From: Mycobacterium shinjukuense
GTDB lineage: Bacteria; Actinomycetota; Actinomycetes; Mycobacteriales; Mycobacteriaceae
Direction: 5' to 3'
Length of the DNA stretch: 64,000 nucleotides
Assembly: GCF_010730055.1 (NCBI RefSeq)
Contig: NZ_AP022575.1
Span: forward strand, 4,092,001-4,156,000
The notes beneath the pieces are model-generated. The model worked only from the letters and a program-made list of their open reading frames with translations, ran no database searches and was not told the DNA's origin. The translations under genes were made by a program, and so were the position numbers. How positions within the stretch are numbered: position 1 is the stretch's first letter; every line of letters starts with the position of its first letter. This document shows, piece after piece, positions 1 to 8,005 of this stretch.

Positions 1-723
1 CTCCAGCAGCGCGGCGGCCAGCAATTGAGCGCCGGCGTCGATGATCAACGGGCGCTGCGCGGTGTCGGCGCAGGCGAAGGTCGCGACCACGTAATCCAGC
101 GCGCGCTGCCAGGAGTCCAGCGCCGCGCGCGAGCGCGGGTGTCGACCGAGGAACTGAATCTGCATTGGCACTGGCGCGTCGTGCTCGCCGGCAACCTTGC
201 GCAGCATCTTTGTCGCGATGCTCACCACAGCGAATCGAGCGGTTTTCGCGTGCAACAGGCAGGGCACGCCGTCACCGGCGACGGTGGGAGCATCCATGGG
301 TGTCTCGGGTTCGCCCCCGGCTTCGACCGTCAACGACCCCGCGCGAGGGTGAATCACGATGACCGCGTCGACGGCCCGGATGTCGCAGCTGAACTCGCCT
401 TCAATCAGCACCTCGTCGACCGTGATCATCGCGGTTTGGTAGCGCCGGTGGGTGATCGCCGAGCCGGTCGCCAACCGACCGATCTGCCAGCCCGGGGTGT
501 AGGCGCGTTCGAAGAATCGCTTGGCGGTGTCGGGGTCGTCGGTGTGGAACCGTTCGTGCCGAAGTGCGGGTTGGCCGTGACCGTCTCGGCGGCGCTTGGC
601 CAGCCGGGCGGCCGGAATCACATTGCCGGCCGGGCCGGCGGAGCCGGATCTGCTGTCGTTGGGCAGGCTGCTGGTCGCAGTCGTAGTGGACATACCGGAC
701 CTCGACATGTCGTTCGTCAACAT
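1..723 (-). CDS. AraC-family transcriptional regulator, C-terminus cut off by window edge
   Basis: Reading the minus strand gives 241 codons with no stop up to base 1. The visible part looks like the N-terminal cupin-like ligand-binding half of an AraC/XylS activator: a DDPDTAKRFFERAY start, the segment LIEGEFSCDIRAVDAVIVIHP, and a helical end (ALDSWQRALDYVVATF) that normally leads into the helix-turn-helix domain, which lies outside the window. Three in-frame ATGs occur at 723, 708 and 693. I chose 723 because it is the longest and a weak GGGA lies upstream. Its position next to tgs2 fits an Rv3736-like regulator. The family is likely; the effector is unknown. Confidence 0.7.
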   Translation of the reverse strand, partial: MLTNDMSRSGMSTTTATSSLPNDSRSGSAGPAGNVIPAARLAKRRRDGHGQPALRHERFHTDDPDTAKRFFERAYTPGWQIGRLATGSAITHRRYQTAMITVDEVLIEGEFSCDIRAVDAVIVIHPRAGSLTVEAGGEPETPMDAPTVAGDGVPCLLHAKTARFAVVSIATKMLRKVAGEHDAPVPMQIQFLGRHPRSRAALDSWQRALDYVVATFACADTAQRPLIIDAGAQLLAAALLE

Positions 724-1148
724 CTGCGAAACACCGATCCCATCGTCACCGGCGGTGCGTGTGGCACGTGCCTAGGCCCGTGAGCTCAGCGCTCGGCTGT
801 GTGTAATTGTCGCACGCGAAAGCACCGCCGGTGTCGATCGCCATCCGCACTGTGCTGCCTCCATCGCAGAATTCTGCCTTGTCCAGCCCTACCCGGTGCG
901 AGTTCATTGAAACTCAGCAGGTGCTGTGCATCTTCCGGGTATTTCGGTTGTCCGGCAATTCCATTGGTGTACCGCGAGCGCGCATCCCGACGTAACCTCC
1001 GCCGTCGAGCCGGCCGCCCGCCAGCGCGATTTGACGATGCAGAAATAGTATCTATCGGATATTATAGTCCGAATGTACCGTCTTGGCGGCGCTTGGCGGC
1101 CATCCCGATCGTCGGCACTGATCTTGATTGTTGGCACTGGGAGTGACC
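724..1148. promoter_or_regulatory. Intergenic region with an AT-rich promoter-like patch
   Basis: I see no convincing gene here. The stretch separates the minus-strand AraC gene from the plus-strand small membrane protein, so it should hold both promoters. Around 1031-1070 the DNA is unusually AT-rich for this genome. It has a TTGACG at 1031-1036 and several TATA-like hexamers between 1046 and 1068, but none has an ideal spacing to it. A short dyad ATAG-TAT-CTAT lies at about 1045-1055 and could be a regulator site. Promoter assignment is inference. Confidence 0.35.
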
Positions 1149-1469
1149 ATGATCACCGGAAGTGACACGATCGCTCCCGACCCTGCGGCGCAGCCCACGG
1201 CCAGCGAGCACGGCTTCCGTGTCCCCGGCGTGGTGGCGGCCGCCACCTGGGCCTTGGGCTTGGCTGCGGGCCTGATCGCGTTGGCAACCGGACACACCGC
1301 CGTGGCCATCGGCGCACTGAGTGGGGCCATCATGTCGCCCTGGATTGGGCTGGCCTGGATGTCACACGGCCAACGCCAGGTTGTCGACTCCGAGCCGGCT
1401 CCGATCGCTGCCCGTTGCGAGGTATCCCTCGCGACCGACTGGCGACTCCTGCGCCCCACCTCGCGGTAG
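1149..1469 (+). CDS. Small two-helix membrane protein, unknown function
   Basis: The ORF from the ATG at 1149 encodes 106 residues. Residues ~22-43 and ~46-63 are two closely spaced hydrophobic segments (VVAAATWALGLAAGLIAL and AVAIGALSGAIMSPWIGLA), so the product is probably a small integral membrane protein with a hydrophilic Pro/Arg-containing tail. The in-frame start just upstream of 1149 is less attractive because it adds a short run without hydrophobic character. I do not recognise the family. It lies alone between the AraC regulator and a DUF4193 gene, with 149 bases before the latter. Confidence 0.55.
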   Translation: MITGSDTIAPDPAAQPTASEHGFRVPGVVAAATWALGLAAGLIALATGHTAVAIGALSGAIMSPWIGLAWMSHGQRQVVDSEPAPIAARCEVSLATDWRLLRPTSR

Positions 1470-1618
1470 GGCGGCCCGGGTTCGCCGCTGGTCGCCGACG
1501 CGTCCCGCGATTCTTTCCGGGTTGTTCGGTGTGGCCGGCGCCCGAATGGGGTACCACCCGTGCAACCGGGTGACCACCCCAGGCGCGTGACCCGGTCACT
1601 CAGCAGGAAGGAACGACC

Positions 1619-1918
1619 ATGTCCCCACGCGATTACGACACACGTCGGGCGTCCGACGTCGAGATCGCGGACGGGCCCGCTCTGCGCGAGCTAGCACCCG
1701 CGTTGCCCAGACTGTCCATGGCGGTCGTCGACGACGATTCTTACGACGCGCCCCTTTTCGAGCCGCCCGGCGCGGACCTGTCCGGGGAAGAGCTGTCGGT
1801 CGCGGTGATTCCCCAACGGGCCGACGAGTTCACCTGCTCGTGCTGCTTCCTAGTGCAGCATCGCAGTCGGCTACGAAGCGCCAGCGGTGGCCGGCTGATC
1901 TGCGCTGACTGCATCTGA
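1619..1918 (+). CDS. DUF4193 family zinc-ribbon-like small protein
   Basis: This 99-residue protein has the pattern of the actinobacterial DUF4193 family: an N-terminal DYD segment, an acidic centre, then LPGADLSGEELSV-like text (here PPGADLSGEELSV), ADEFTCSCCFLVQHRSRL and a final GGRLICADC. Two CxxC pairs (TCSCC and ICADC) suggest a structural zinc or metal site. Family members are short proteins of unknown function found throughout mycobacteria. A good ribosome-binding sequence (AGGAAGGA) sits about 8 bases before the ATG. It appears to be a single-gene unit. Confidence 0.8.
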   Translation: MSPRDYDTRRASDVEIADGPALRELAPALPRLSMAVVDDDSYDAPLFEPPGADLSGEELSVAVIPQRADEFTCSCCFLVQHRSRLRSASGGRLICADCI

Positions 1919-1935
1919 GGCGGCGGGCCCGCCGC
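1918..1935. terminator. Perfect GC palindrome after the DUF4193 gene
   Basis: An 18-base perfect palindrome (GGCGGCGGG CCCGCCGCC) begins at the last base of the DUF4193 stop codon. It could form a very stable hairpin or cruciform and may stop transcription, although no run of T follows. The rest of the gap to 2120 holds no gene that I can support; it contains only the region upstream of the tgs2 start. Confidence 0.4.
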
Positions 1936-2120
1936 CGGTCTTCCGCGGAACTTCGGACCAATGGCGGCGATCGGGGGCCGAAAGACCCGCCACCGCGGTT
2001 TCCCGGCTTTCTCGGCGGTACGTTGCTGCTCGGCGTCAGCGCGCCGGCGCATGCACCCCGCGCGGCCGACTTGACGAAAGCGATGCACACATCCGCCGAA
2101 GGCGGGTGTCTAATTGGTGC

Positions 2121-3479
2121 ATGGAACTGATGATGCCCACCGACTCGATGTTTCTGTTTACCGAATCACGGGAGCATCCCATGCACGTGGGCAGCTTGTC
2201 GCTGTTCGAGCCCCCGGAGGGGTCCGGTCCCGGGTTCATCCGTGATTTCTACGACCGATTGATTGCCAACAACGAATTTCAGCCCACCTTCCGCAAACGC
2301 CCGGTGACGATCGGTGGCGGTATCGCGCGGGTGGCATGGGCCTACGACGACGAAGTCGACGTCGACTACCACGTCCGGCGTTCGGCGTTGCCCTCGCCCG
2401 GACGCGTCCGCGACCTGTTGGAGTTGACCTCGAGGCTGCACACCAGCCTGCTTGATCGCCACCGCCCGCTGTGGGAGCTGCACGTGGTGGAGGGGCTGAG
2501 CGACGGCCGGTTCGCGATGTACACCAAGGTCCACCATGCCCTCATCGACGGGGTTTCGGCGATGAAGCTGATGCAGCGCACGCTCTCGCCCGACCCCGAC
2601 GACACCAGCGTGCGGGCGATGTGGAACCTGCCTCGGCCACCGCGTCCGCAGTCCGGCGGCTCGAATCCATTGAACTCCCTGGTCAATTTGGCGGGTTCGG
2701 TTCTAGGACTTGCTCCTTCGACGCTGAAGCTGGCTCGCGCCGCACTGTTGGAGCAGCAGTTGACGCTGCCGTTCGCGGCCCCGCACACCATGTTCAACCG
2801 CAAGGTCGGGGGAGCGCGCCGGTGCGCGGCTCAGTCGTGGTCGCTGGACCGTGTCAAGAGTGTCAAGCAGGCCGCGGGCACCACCGTTAACGACGCCGTC
2901 TTGGCGATGTGCGCCGGCGCGTTGCGCTACTACCTGATCGAGCAGAACGCGCTGCCGGCCACACCCCTGGTTGCGATGGTTCCGGTGAGCCTGCGCTCAG
3001 CGCAGGACGTTGACAGCGGTGGCAACAAGGTCGGCAGCATTCTGTGCAACCTGGCCACCAACGTCGAGGACCCAGCAATGCGGCTGGAAATCATCAGCGA
3101 ATCCATGCGCCGCAACAAGAAGGTGCTCGCCGAGCTGTCACCGGTGCACGTGCTCGCGCTGTCGGCGCTGAACATGGCGCCGCTGATGCTGGCGGGGGTA
3201 CCGGGTTTCCTGTCGGCCATGCCGCCACCGTTCAACATCGTCATCTCGAATGTGCCGGGACCGAGTGAGCCGCTGTACTACGCGGGCGCCAGGCTCGACG
3301 GCAGCTACCCGCTGTCGAACATCCCCGACGGCCAGGCGCTGAACATCACCCTGGTGAACAACGCCGGCAATCTCGACTTTGGACTGGTCGGCTGCCGCCG
3401 CAGCGTGCCGCACCTGCAGCGGTTGCTGGCGCACCTGGAATCGTCGCTGAAGGATCTCGAACAGGCCGTCGGGGTCTGA
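2121..3479 (+). CDS. tgs2: Wax ester synthase / diacylglycerol acyltransferase (Tgs2-like)
   Basis: The protein (452 residues from the ATG at 2121) is a WS/DGAT bifunctional acyltransferase, which esterifies diacylglycerol or fatty alcohol with acyl-CoA to make storage triacylglycerol or wax. The catalytic HHxxxDG motif is HHALIDG at residues 138-144. Further family blocks are the N-terminal PTDSMFLF, the PLWELHVVEGL strand, TVNDAVLAMCAGALR and the C-terminal NIVISNVPGP. The whole sequence closely follows Rv3734c as I remember it. A GTG at 2106 would add five residues, but the family usually starts at this MELMMP. A Nudix gene follows after 13 bases, so the two are probably one operon. Confidence 0.92.
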   Translation: MELMMPTDSMFLFTESREHPMHVGSLSLFEPPEGSGPGFIRDFYDRLIANNEFQPTFRKRPVTIGGGIARVAWAYDDEVDVDYHVRRSALPSPGRVRDLLELTSRLHTSLLDRHRPLWELHVVEGLSDGRFAMYTKVHHALIDGVSAMKLMQRTLSPDPDDTSVRAMWNLPRPPRPQSGGSNPLNSLVNLAGSVLGLAPSTLKLARAALLEQQLTLPFAAPHTMFNRKVGGARRCAAQSWSLDRVKSVKQAAGTTVNDAVLAMCAGALRYYLIEQNALPATPLVAMVPVSLRSAQDVDSGGNKVGSILCNLATNVEDPAMRLEIISESMRRNKKVLAELSPVHVLALSALNMAPLMLAGVPGFLSAMPPPFNIVISNVPGPSEPLYYAGARLDGSYPLSNIPDGQALNITLVNNAGNLDFGLVGCRRSVPHLQRLLAHLESSLKDLEQAVGV

Positions 3480-3492
3480 CGGCCGCCTGACG

Positions 3493-4050
3493 GTGCCCAA
3501 GCTCAGTGCCGGACTGCTGCTGTACCGGTTCCGCGACGGGGCGGTCGACGTCCTCATCGGGCACCCGGGCGGCCCGTTTTGGGCGCGAAAGGACGACGGC
3601 GCCTGGTCGATCCCGAAGGGCGAGTACACCGACGGGGACGATCCCTGGGCGGCCGCCCGGCGCGAGTTCACCGAGGAAATCGGACTGCCGGTGCCCGACG
3701 GGCCAGCAATCGACATCGGTTCGGCGACACAACCCAGCGGCAAGGTGGTGACCGTCTTCGCCGTCCGCGGCGATCTGGACATCACCGAGGCGCGCAGCAA
3801 CACCTTTGAGCTGGAGTGGCCCAAAGGATCGGGCACGGTGCGCAAGTTTCCCGAAGTCGATCGGGTCGGCTGGTTCCCGGTCGCGCGGGCGCGGGTGAAG
3901 CTGGTCACGGGGCAGCGTGTATTCCTCGATCGGTTGATGGCGCATCCGGCGGTGGCCGCGATGTGCGCCTCAGCGCAAGGGACCGGCGGCTCGTCGGCGA
4001 TGCCGACGGACCGCGACGAAGATCGCCGTCGCCGCGATCGCGGCGACTAG
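3493..4050 (+). CDS. Nudix hydrolase family protein
   Basis: This 185-residue protein begins at a GTG, 13 bases after tgs2, and is probably co-transcribed with it. The Nudix box spans residues 43-65 (GEYTDGDDPWAAARREF then TEEIGL) and keeps the REF-x-EE-x-G core. The glutamate expected at position 7 of the box is aspartate (D49). Nudix proteins cleave nucleoside diphosphates linked to another moiety; the substrate here is unknown. The protein matches Rv3733c for about 160 residues, then has a longer charged tail. That tail overlaps the convergent DUF2330 gene by 81 bases, so the true functional end may lie within the shared region. Confidence 0.85.
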   Translation: MPKLSAGLLLYRFRDGAVDVLIGHPGGPFWARKDDGAWSIPKGEYTDGDDPWAAARREFTEEIGLPVPDGPAIDIGSATQPSGKVVTVFAVRGDLDITEARSNTFELEWPKGSGTVRKFPEVDRVGWFPVARARVKLVTGQRVFLDRLMAHPAVAAMCASAQGTGGSSAMPTDRDEDRRRRDRGD

Positions 4051-5040
4051 CAGTCCGCCGGCCAGGACCACCACAACCGGGATGATGACGTCGTCGTAGA
4101 CGGTGTACGCCTGCCGGTAGGCGTTGTCGTCGGGTGCGTCGCCGAAGGTGAAATCGGAAGATATTTGCGACGTCTGATAGATGTCCACCCGAGTCTTGGT
4201 CAGGTACCCGCCGTGGTTGCTGGTCAGCTCCCGCAGCACCGGGTCGGCGACGGCGTCGGCGATGTTGCCGGCGAACTGCAGCCGGGTGGTCTGGTTTCCA
4301 GCGTCGGCGTCGGTGCGCTGCTGCCGGTGGTCGGACAGGGTGAACACGACGACGTGTTGCGGGCCCGGGGCGGCGACCGAGAGCCGCATCGGATAGACCA
4401 GCTCCGACGACCGGAAGGTCAGCCGGAGCGGGTTGAGCCCGCCGACTATCGGGGCCGCGCTGGTGAGCCGTATGGCGACGAACGCCCAGCCGTCCCGGAC
4501 ATACGGATCGAGTGCCTGTGACACCGCCGGCCGGATGGCATAGCCGTTGTCGGACAACCACTCTTGCAGGCCGGCCAGGTCGCCGCCGGCCAGCGTGGTG
4601 GCCTCCAGCGGGCCGAGGACGACCCGGGTGATCACGTCGGGCGGCTTGGCGGCCAGGGCGTCTCCGCGGGGAGCCGAAGCCCCCAACCCGATTCCCAGGC
4701 TCCACCGTCGCTGATGCTGGATCTGCGGAGCGGTCAGCCTGTCCAGCTCCAGGAAAGTGGCCCCGTCGCCGGCCGCGACCGTTGCCGGCGTGGGAGTGGG
4801 CACCACCAGGGCCACGTTATCGGTGGCGGCATTCATCGAAAGCTGCATCAGGATCGTCTCGCTGGTGCCATCCCAATGCACCAGTGCGACTTCCTGATTC
4901 AGCGTGGCTTGCGCGTCACCCGGAGCGATCGCGGCACCACACGCACAGGCGTGGCTCGGCGTGGCCAGCACGGTGGCCGCCAACCCCAGCGCGGCCACAA
5001 CGACGACGACCGCCGACCGGCACACGCGTAGCACCGTCAT
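3970..5040 (-). CDS. DUF2330 secreted / membrane-anchored protein
   Basis: The ATG at 5040 gives 356 residues. The start (MTVLRVCRSAVVVVVAALGL...ATPSHACACG) is a signal peptide ending near the cysteine pair CAC typical of DUF2330 proteins, which have a Cys-rich mature N-terminus. A C-terminal transmembrane helix (VVVVLAGGLLVAAIAATAIFVAV) followed by an Arg-rich tail would anchor it with the bulk outside the cytoplasm. A longer reading from 5148 is possible but would bury the signal peptide. It corresponds to Rv3732. The function is unknown. Its 3' end overlaps the Nudix gene tail to tail, and its 5' end is 82 bases from the divergent P450 gene. Confidence 0.85.
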   Translation of the reverse strand: MTVLRVCRSAVVVVVAALGLAATVLATPSHACACGAAIAPGDAQATLNQEVALVHWDGTSETILMQLSMNAATDNVALVVPTPTPATVAAGDGATFLELDRLTAPQIQHQRRWSLGIGLGASAPRGDALAAKPPDVITRVVLGPLEATTLAGGDLAGLQEWLSDNGYAIRPAVSQALDPYVRDGWAFVAIRLTSAAPIVGGLNPLRLTFRSSELVYPMRLSVAAPGPQHVVVFTLSDHRQQRTDADAGNQTTRLQFAGNIADAVADPVLRELTSNHGGYLTKTRVDIYQTSQISSDFTFGDAPDDNAYRQAYTVYDDVIIPVVVVLAGGLLVAAIAATAIFVAVRRHRRRAAGPLR

Positions 5041-5122
5041 CCCGCCGATGCTACCCGGCACTGTGACCGCGGCCACCCGCTGTGCATTCCGGCCACCGCG
5101 CGGACAACGGCACAATGTGGGG

Positions 5123-6364
5123 ATGACGACTAGGCCGATGGAGCCCACCGATCAGGCCGAAACGCAGGCGTTATTGCTGCAGCTGCTGGATCCCGCCAAC
5201 CGGATCGACCCCTATCCGCTGTTCGCCCGGCTACGTGACCACGGGCCGGTGTTGTTGCCGGAGGCCAACGTCGCCATCTTCTCGGCGTATCGGGACTGCG
5301 ACCAGATTCTGCGGCACCCGTCGTCGAGCAGTGACGCGCTGAAGTCGACGGTGGCGCAGCGGCAGCTCCGGGAAGCCCAAGAGCAGCGCCGGCTGGATCC
5401 GCCGGGATTCCTGTTCCTCGATCCGCCCGACCACACCCGGCTTCGCCGGTTGGTCAGCAAGGCGTTCGTGCCGAAGGTGGTGAACGCGCTGCGCCCCGAC
5501 ATCAGCGCGCTCGTCGACGAACTGCTGGACCGGATCGCCGAGAGGGGCCGGTTCGATGTCATCGCTGATTTCGCCTATCCGCTGCCGGTGGCCGTCATCT
5601 GCCGGTTGCTGGGTGTGCCGTTGGAGGATGAGCCGCACTTCAGCCGTGCGTCAGCCGTGCTGGCGCAGTCGCTGGATCCGTTGGTGCCCGACGACGAGAC
5701 GGCGGAGACGTTCGACGAGCAGCACCGCGCCTCACGGTGGTTGCGTGACTATCTGCACGGCCTGATCGAGCGGCGCCGGTCGCGGCCCGGCGACGACCTG
5801 ATGTCGGGACTGATCGCGGTCGAGGAGTCGGGCGATCAGCTGACCACCGACGAGATCGTCGCCACCTGCAACCTGTTGCTGGTCGCCGGGCACGAGACCA
5901 CGGTGAACCTGATCGCGAACGCCATCTTGGCGATGCTGCGCCACCGTGGCCAGTGGGCCGCGTTAGGGGCCGACGTCGGTCGTGTCTCGGCCGTCGTCGA
6001 GGAGACCCTGCGTTACGACCCGCCCGTGCAGTTGGCGGGTCGAATCGCCGCCGACGACATGACGATCGGCGACGTCGAGGTGGTCAAGGGCGACTCGATG
6101 TGGCTGCTGCTGGCGGCGGCTCAGCGTGATCCCGCCGAATTCGACCGACCGGATACCTTCGACCCCGATCGTGCGACGTTGCGGCACTTGGGGTTTGGCC
6201 GGGGGATCCACTATTGCCTGGGTGCTCCGCTGGCGCGGCTGGAAGCCGGCGTGGCCTTGTCGGCGGTGACGGCGCGTTTCCCGGACGCGCGAATCGACAG
6301 CGAGCCGCGGTACAAGCCGAACGTCACGCTGCGTGGGCTGTCCGCGCTGACGGTCACGGTCTAA
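5123..6364 (+). CDS. Cytochrome P450
   Basis: This 413-residue soluble P450 should hydroxylate or otherwise oxidise a small or lipid substrate using ferredoxin-supplied electrons. Diagnostic motifs are the I-helix AGHETT (residues 255-260), the K-helix EETLR, and the heme loop FGRGIHYCLG with axial Cys365. I chose the ATG at 5123; an in-frame ATG also lies at 5138, and the much longer upstream reading runs through the divergent DUF2330 gene. I cannot assign a CYP family. In H37Rv I recall no P450 between Rv3731 and Rv3732, so this is probably an accessory gene. Its TAA overlaps the TAG of the convergent neighbour. Confidence 0.93.
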   Translation: MTTRPMEPTDQAETQALLLQLLDPANRIDPYPLFARLRDHGPVLLPEANVAIFSAYRDCDQILRHPSSSSDALKSTVAQRQLREAQEQRRLDPPGFLFLDPPDHTRLRRLVSKAFVPKVVNALRPDISALVDELLDRIAERGRFDVIADFAYPLPVAVICRLLGVPLEDEPHFSRASAVLAQSLDPLVPDDETAETFDEQHRASRWLRDYLHGLIERRRSRPGDDLMSGLIAVEESGDQLTTDEIVATCNLLLVAGHETTVNLIANAILAMLRHRGQWAALGADVGRVSAVVEETLRYDPPVQLAGRIAADDMTIGDVEVVKGDSMWLLLAAAQRDPAEFDRPDTFDPDRATLRHLGFGRGIHYCLGAPLARLEAGVALSAVTARFPDARIDSEPRYKPNVTLRGLSALTVTV

Positions 6365-6798
6365 AAGCTGGTCCCGGCGCCGTTACGGGGGGTGAGCCGC
6401 GGCCCGCCCAGGCTGATCCCCAACGGAATGGGCGTGGCCACCGGGTCGGTGGCGTCGGCGTCGTAGTAGACGCCGATCGTGTACTCCCCCTCGGTCTCGA
6501 TGGTGAACGAGAGGTCGTAAGTAAAGCAGCGGTACTTGTACGGTTTGTTGTCCTGGTCGGGCCATTCCCACATGGATCGGACCGCTCCGCGTCGCTCCCC
6601 ACCCGGATCCTTGCACACGATGAACAGCTGCGGGTTGTAGTCCCCACCCGCCGGCGCGTGCACCACAAGCACAATAGGAACCGTCAACCACATCGGGATC
6701 TGATCGACCGAATAACTGGTCGTGGGGATGCGTGTGGCGTTGATCGCGCCGTCGGCCAGCGTGGCGGACCCAGCCACCAAGAGTGCGGCTACCTGCAT
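6361..6798 (-). CDS. Conserved hypothetical, DUF6941-like beta-rich protein
   Basis: The protein has 145 residues from the ATG at 6798 (a GTG directly before it at 6801 is an alternative). The text MQVAALLVAGSATLADGAINATRIPTT, then a P-rich strand, and later YDLSFTIETEGEYTIGVYYD, follows the layout of small DUF6941-type proteins: an N-terminal 'data about a property' strand, a central loop and a sandwich ending in GEY. The assignment is tentative. There is no signal peptide beyond the mildly hydrophobic N-terminus. It lies 27 bases downstream of ligC on the same strand, so it may be co-transcribed with it, and it ends stop-to-stop on the P450 gene. Confidence 0.6.
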   Translation of the reverse strand: MQVAALLVAGSATLADGAINATRIPTTSYSVDQIPMWLTVPIVLVVHAPAGGDYNPQLFIVCKDPGGERRGAVRSMWEWPDQDNKPYKYRCFTYDLSFTIETEGEYTIGVYYDADATDPVATPIPLGISLGGPRLTPRNGAGTSF

Positions 6799-6825
6799 CA
6801 CGACAGCTTAAACCGTGCCTTGGCG

Positions 6826-7968
6826 TCAGCGGATGCGACCACGCTCTGGTCGATCCGCGTCGCCGAGTCCCGCAACAATATCGCCGAGACTGAAGGTCAG
6901 CGGTTGTTCGAGTTGGGCATAGCCGCAGGAGCGTGGGTCACGGTCCGGGCGCCACCGGTTGAATTGCGCGGTGTGGCGAAACCGCGAGCCTTCCATGTGG
7001 TCGTAGCGGACTTCGACCACCCGCTCGGGGCGCAGCGGCACGAAGGAGAGGTCCTTGCCGGCGTTCCAGCGGGAGAACTCGTTCTTGCGCGGGGTGCGTT
7101 CGCCGGAAACGTGGGCGGCCCAGCTCCACGGGTGCTCGTCGAAGATGGTGACCAGCGGCTGCAGCTCGGCGAACAGCCGGCGCCGCTCGGGCATCGGAAA
7201 CGCCCCGATCACACCCACCGAGGCGAGTTGGCCGTCGTCCTGGTAAAGCCCGAGCAGCAGTGAGCCGATCGCGTCGCCGCCGGACCTGTGTAGCCGATAC
7301 CCGGCGACCACGCAGTCGGCCGTCCGCTCGTGCTTGATCTTGAACATGACGCGTTTGTCCGGCTGATAGGTGATGGTCAGCGGCTTGGCGATGACGCCGT
7401 CCAAGCCGGCTCCCTCGAACTCCTCGAACCAACGCTGCGCCGTCGCTCGTTCGGTGGTCGCCGGCGTGACGTGAATCGGCGGCCCGGAACCGGCGAGCGC
7501 CGCAACCAGGGCCGCGCGCCGCTCGCTGAACGGGCGCTGGGTGTAGTCCTCGTCGCCGAGGGCGAGCAGGTCGAACGCGATGAAGGACGCCGGCGTGTGA
7601 TCGGCAAGCGTCCGCACCCGCGAATCGGCAGGATGGATGCGTTGTTGCAGCGCCTCGAAATCCAGGCCGTGGCCGGTGGCGATGACGATCTCGCCGTCGA
7701 TCACGCAGCGTCGCGGCAGCTCGGCCTTGACCGCCGCGACCAGCTCGGGAAAGTAGCGGGTCAGCGGTCGTTGGTTGCGGCTGCCCAGCTCGACCTCGTC
7801 GCCGTCACGGAAGCAGATGGACCGGAAGCCGTCCCACTTGGGCTCATAGGACGCGCCCGGCGGGATTGCCCAGACCGATTTGGCCCCGACCGATTTGGCC
7901 CCGACCGATTTGGCCCCGACCGATTTGGCCAGCATCGGCGAAACCGGCGGCATGACGGGCAAGTCCAT
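6826..7968 (-). CDS. ligC: ATP-dependent DNA ligase C
   Basis: LigC joins nicked DNA using ATP and acts with Prim-PolC in gap-filling base excision repair in mycobacteria. The adenylation motif I is YEPKWDGFR with nucleophile K44. Later ligase motifs are GSRN, CVIDGEIVI, AFDLLAL, DGVIAKP and VMFKIKHERTADCVVAGYR, followed by the OB-fold with RPERVVEVRYDHMEG. Length is 380 residues from ATG 7968. It follows Rv3731 closely, except that residues 13-32 contain a 5-residue repeat (KSVGA three times then KSVWA) where the M. tuberculosis protein has one copy. The repeat lies just before the catalytic domain and is encoded by a 15-bp tandem array. The gene diverges from primC with only 37 bases between start codons. 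Confidence 0.95.
   Translation of the reverse strand: MDLPVMPPVSPMLAKSVGAKSVGAKSVGAKSVWAIPPGASYEPKWDGFRSICFRDGDEVELGSRNQRPLTRYFPELVAAVKAELPRRCVIDGEIVIATGHGLDFEALQQRIHPADSRVRTLADHTPASFIAFDLLALGDEDYTQRPFSERRAALVAALAGSGPPIHVTPATTERATAQRWFEEFEGAGLDGVIAKPLTITYQPDKRVMFKIKHERTADCVVAGYRLHRSGGDAIGSLLLGLYQDDGQLASVGVIGAFPMPERRRLFAELQPLVTIFDEHPWSWAAHVSGERTPRKNEFSRWNAGKDLSFVPLRPERVVEVRYDHMEGSRFRHTAQFNRWRPDRDPRSCGYAQLEQPLTFSLGDIVAGLGDADRPERGRIR
7873..7930 (+). repeat. 15-bp tandem repeat inside ligC, 3.9 copies
   Basis: Three perfect copies of GACCGATTTGGCCCC (7873-7887, 7888-7902, 7903-7917) are followed by a 13-base partial copy to 7930. The unit is a multiple of three, so each copy adds five residues (on the coding strand KSVGA) to the N-terminus of LigC without shifting the frame. 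Copies are identical, which points to recent slippage expansion and to likely copy-number variation between strains. Confidence 0.95.
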
Positions 7969-8005
7969 CGATCCATTGTCGCTTGCGGCATGCTGGAACC
8001 CAGCT

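Noticed and set aside
25..783. 252-residue plus-strand ORF at the start of the window
   Set aside because: It is antisense to the AraC-type regulator, whose minus-strand reading gives a recognisable domain.
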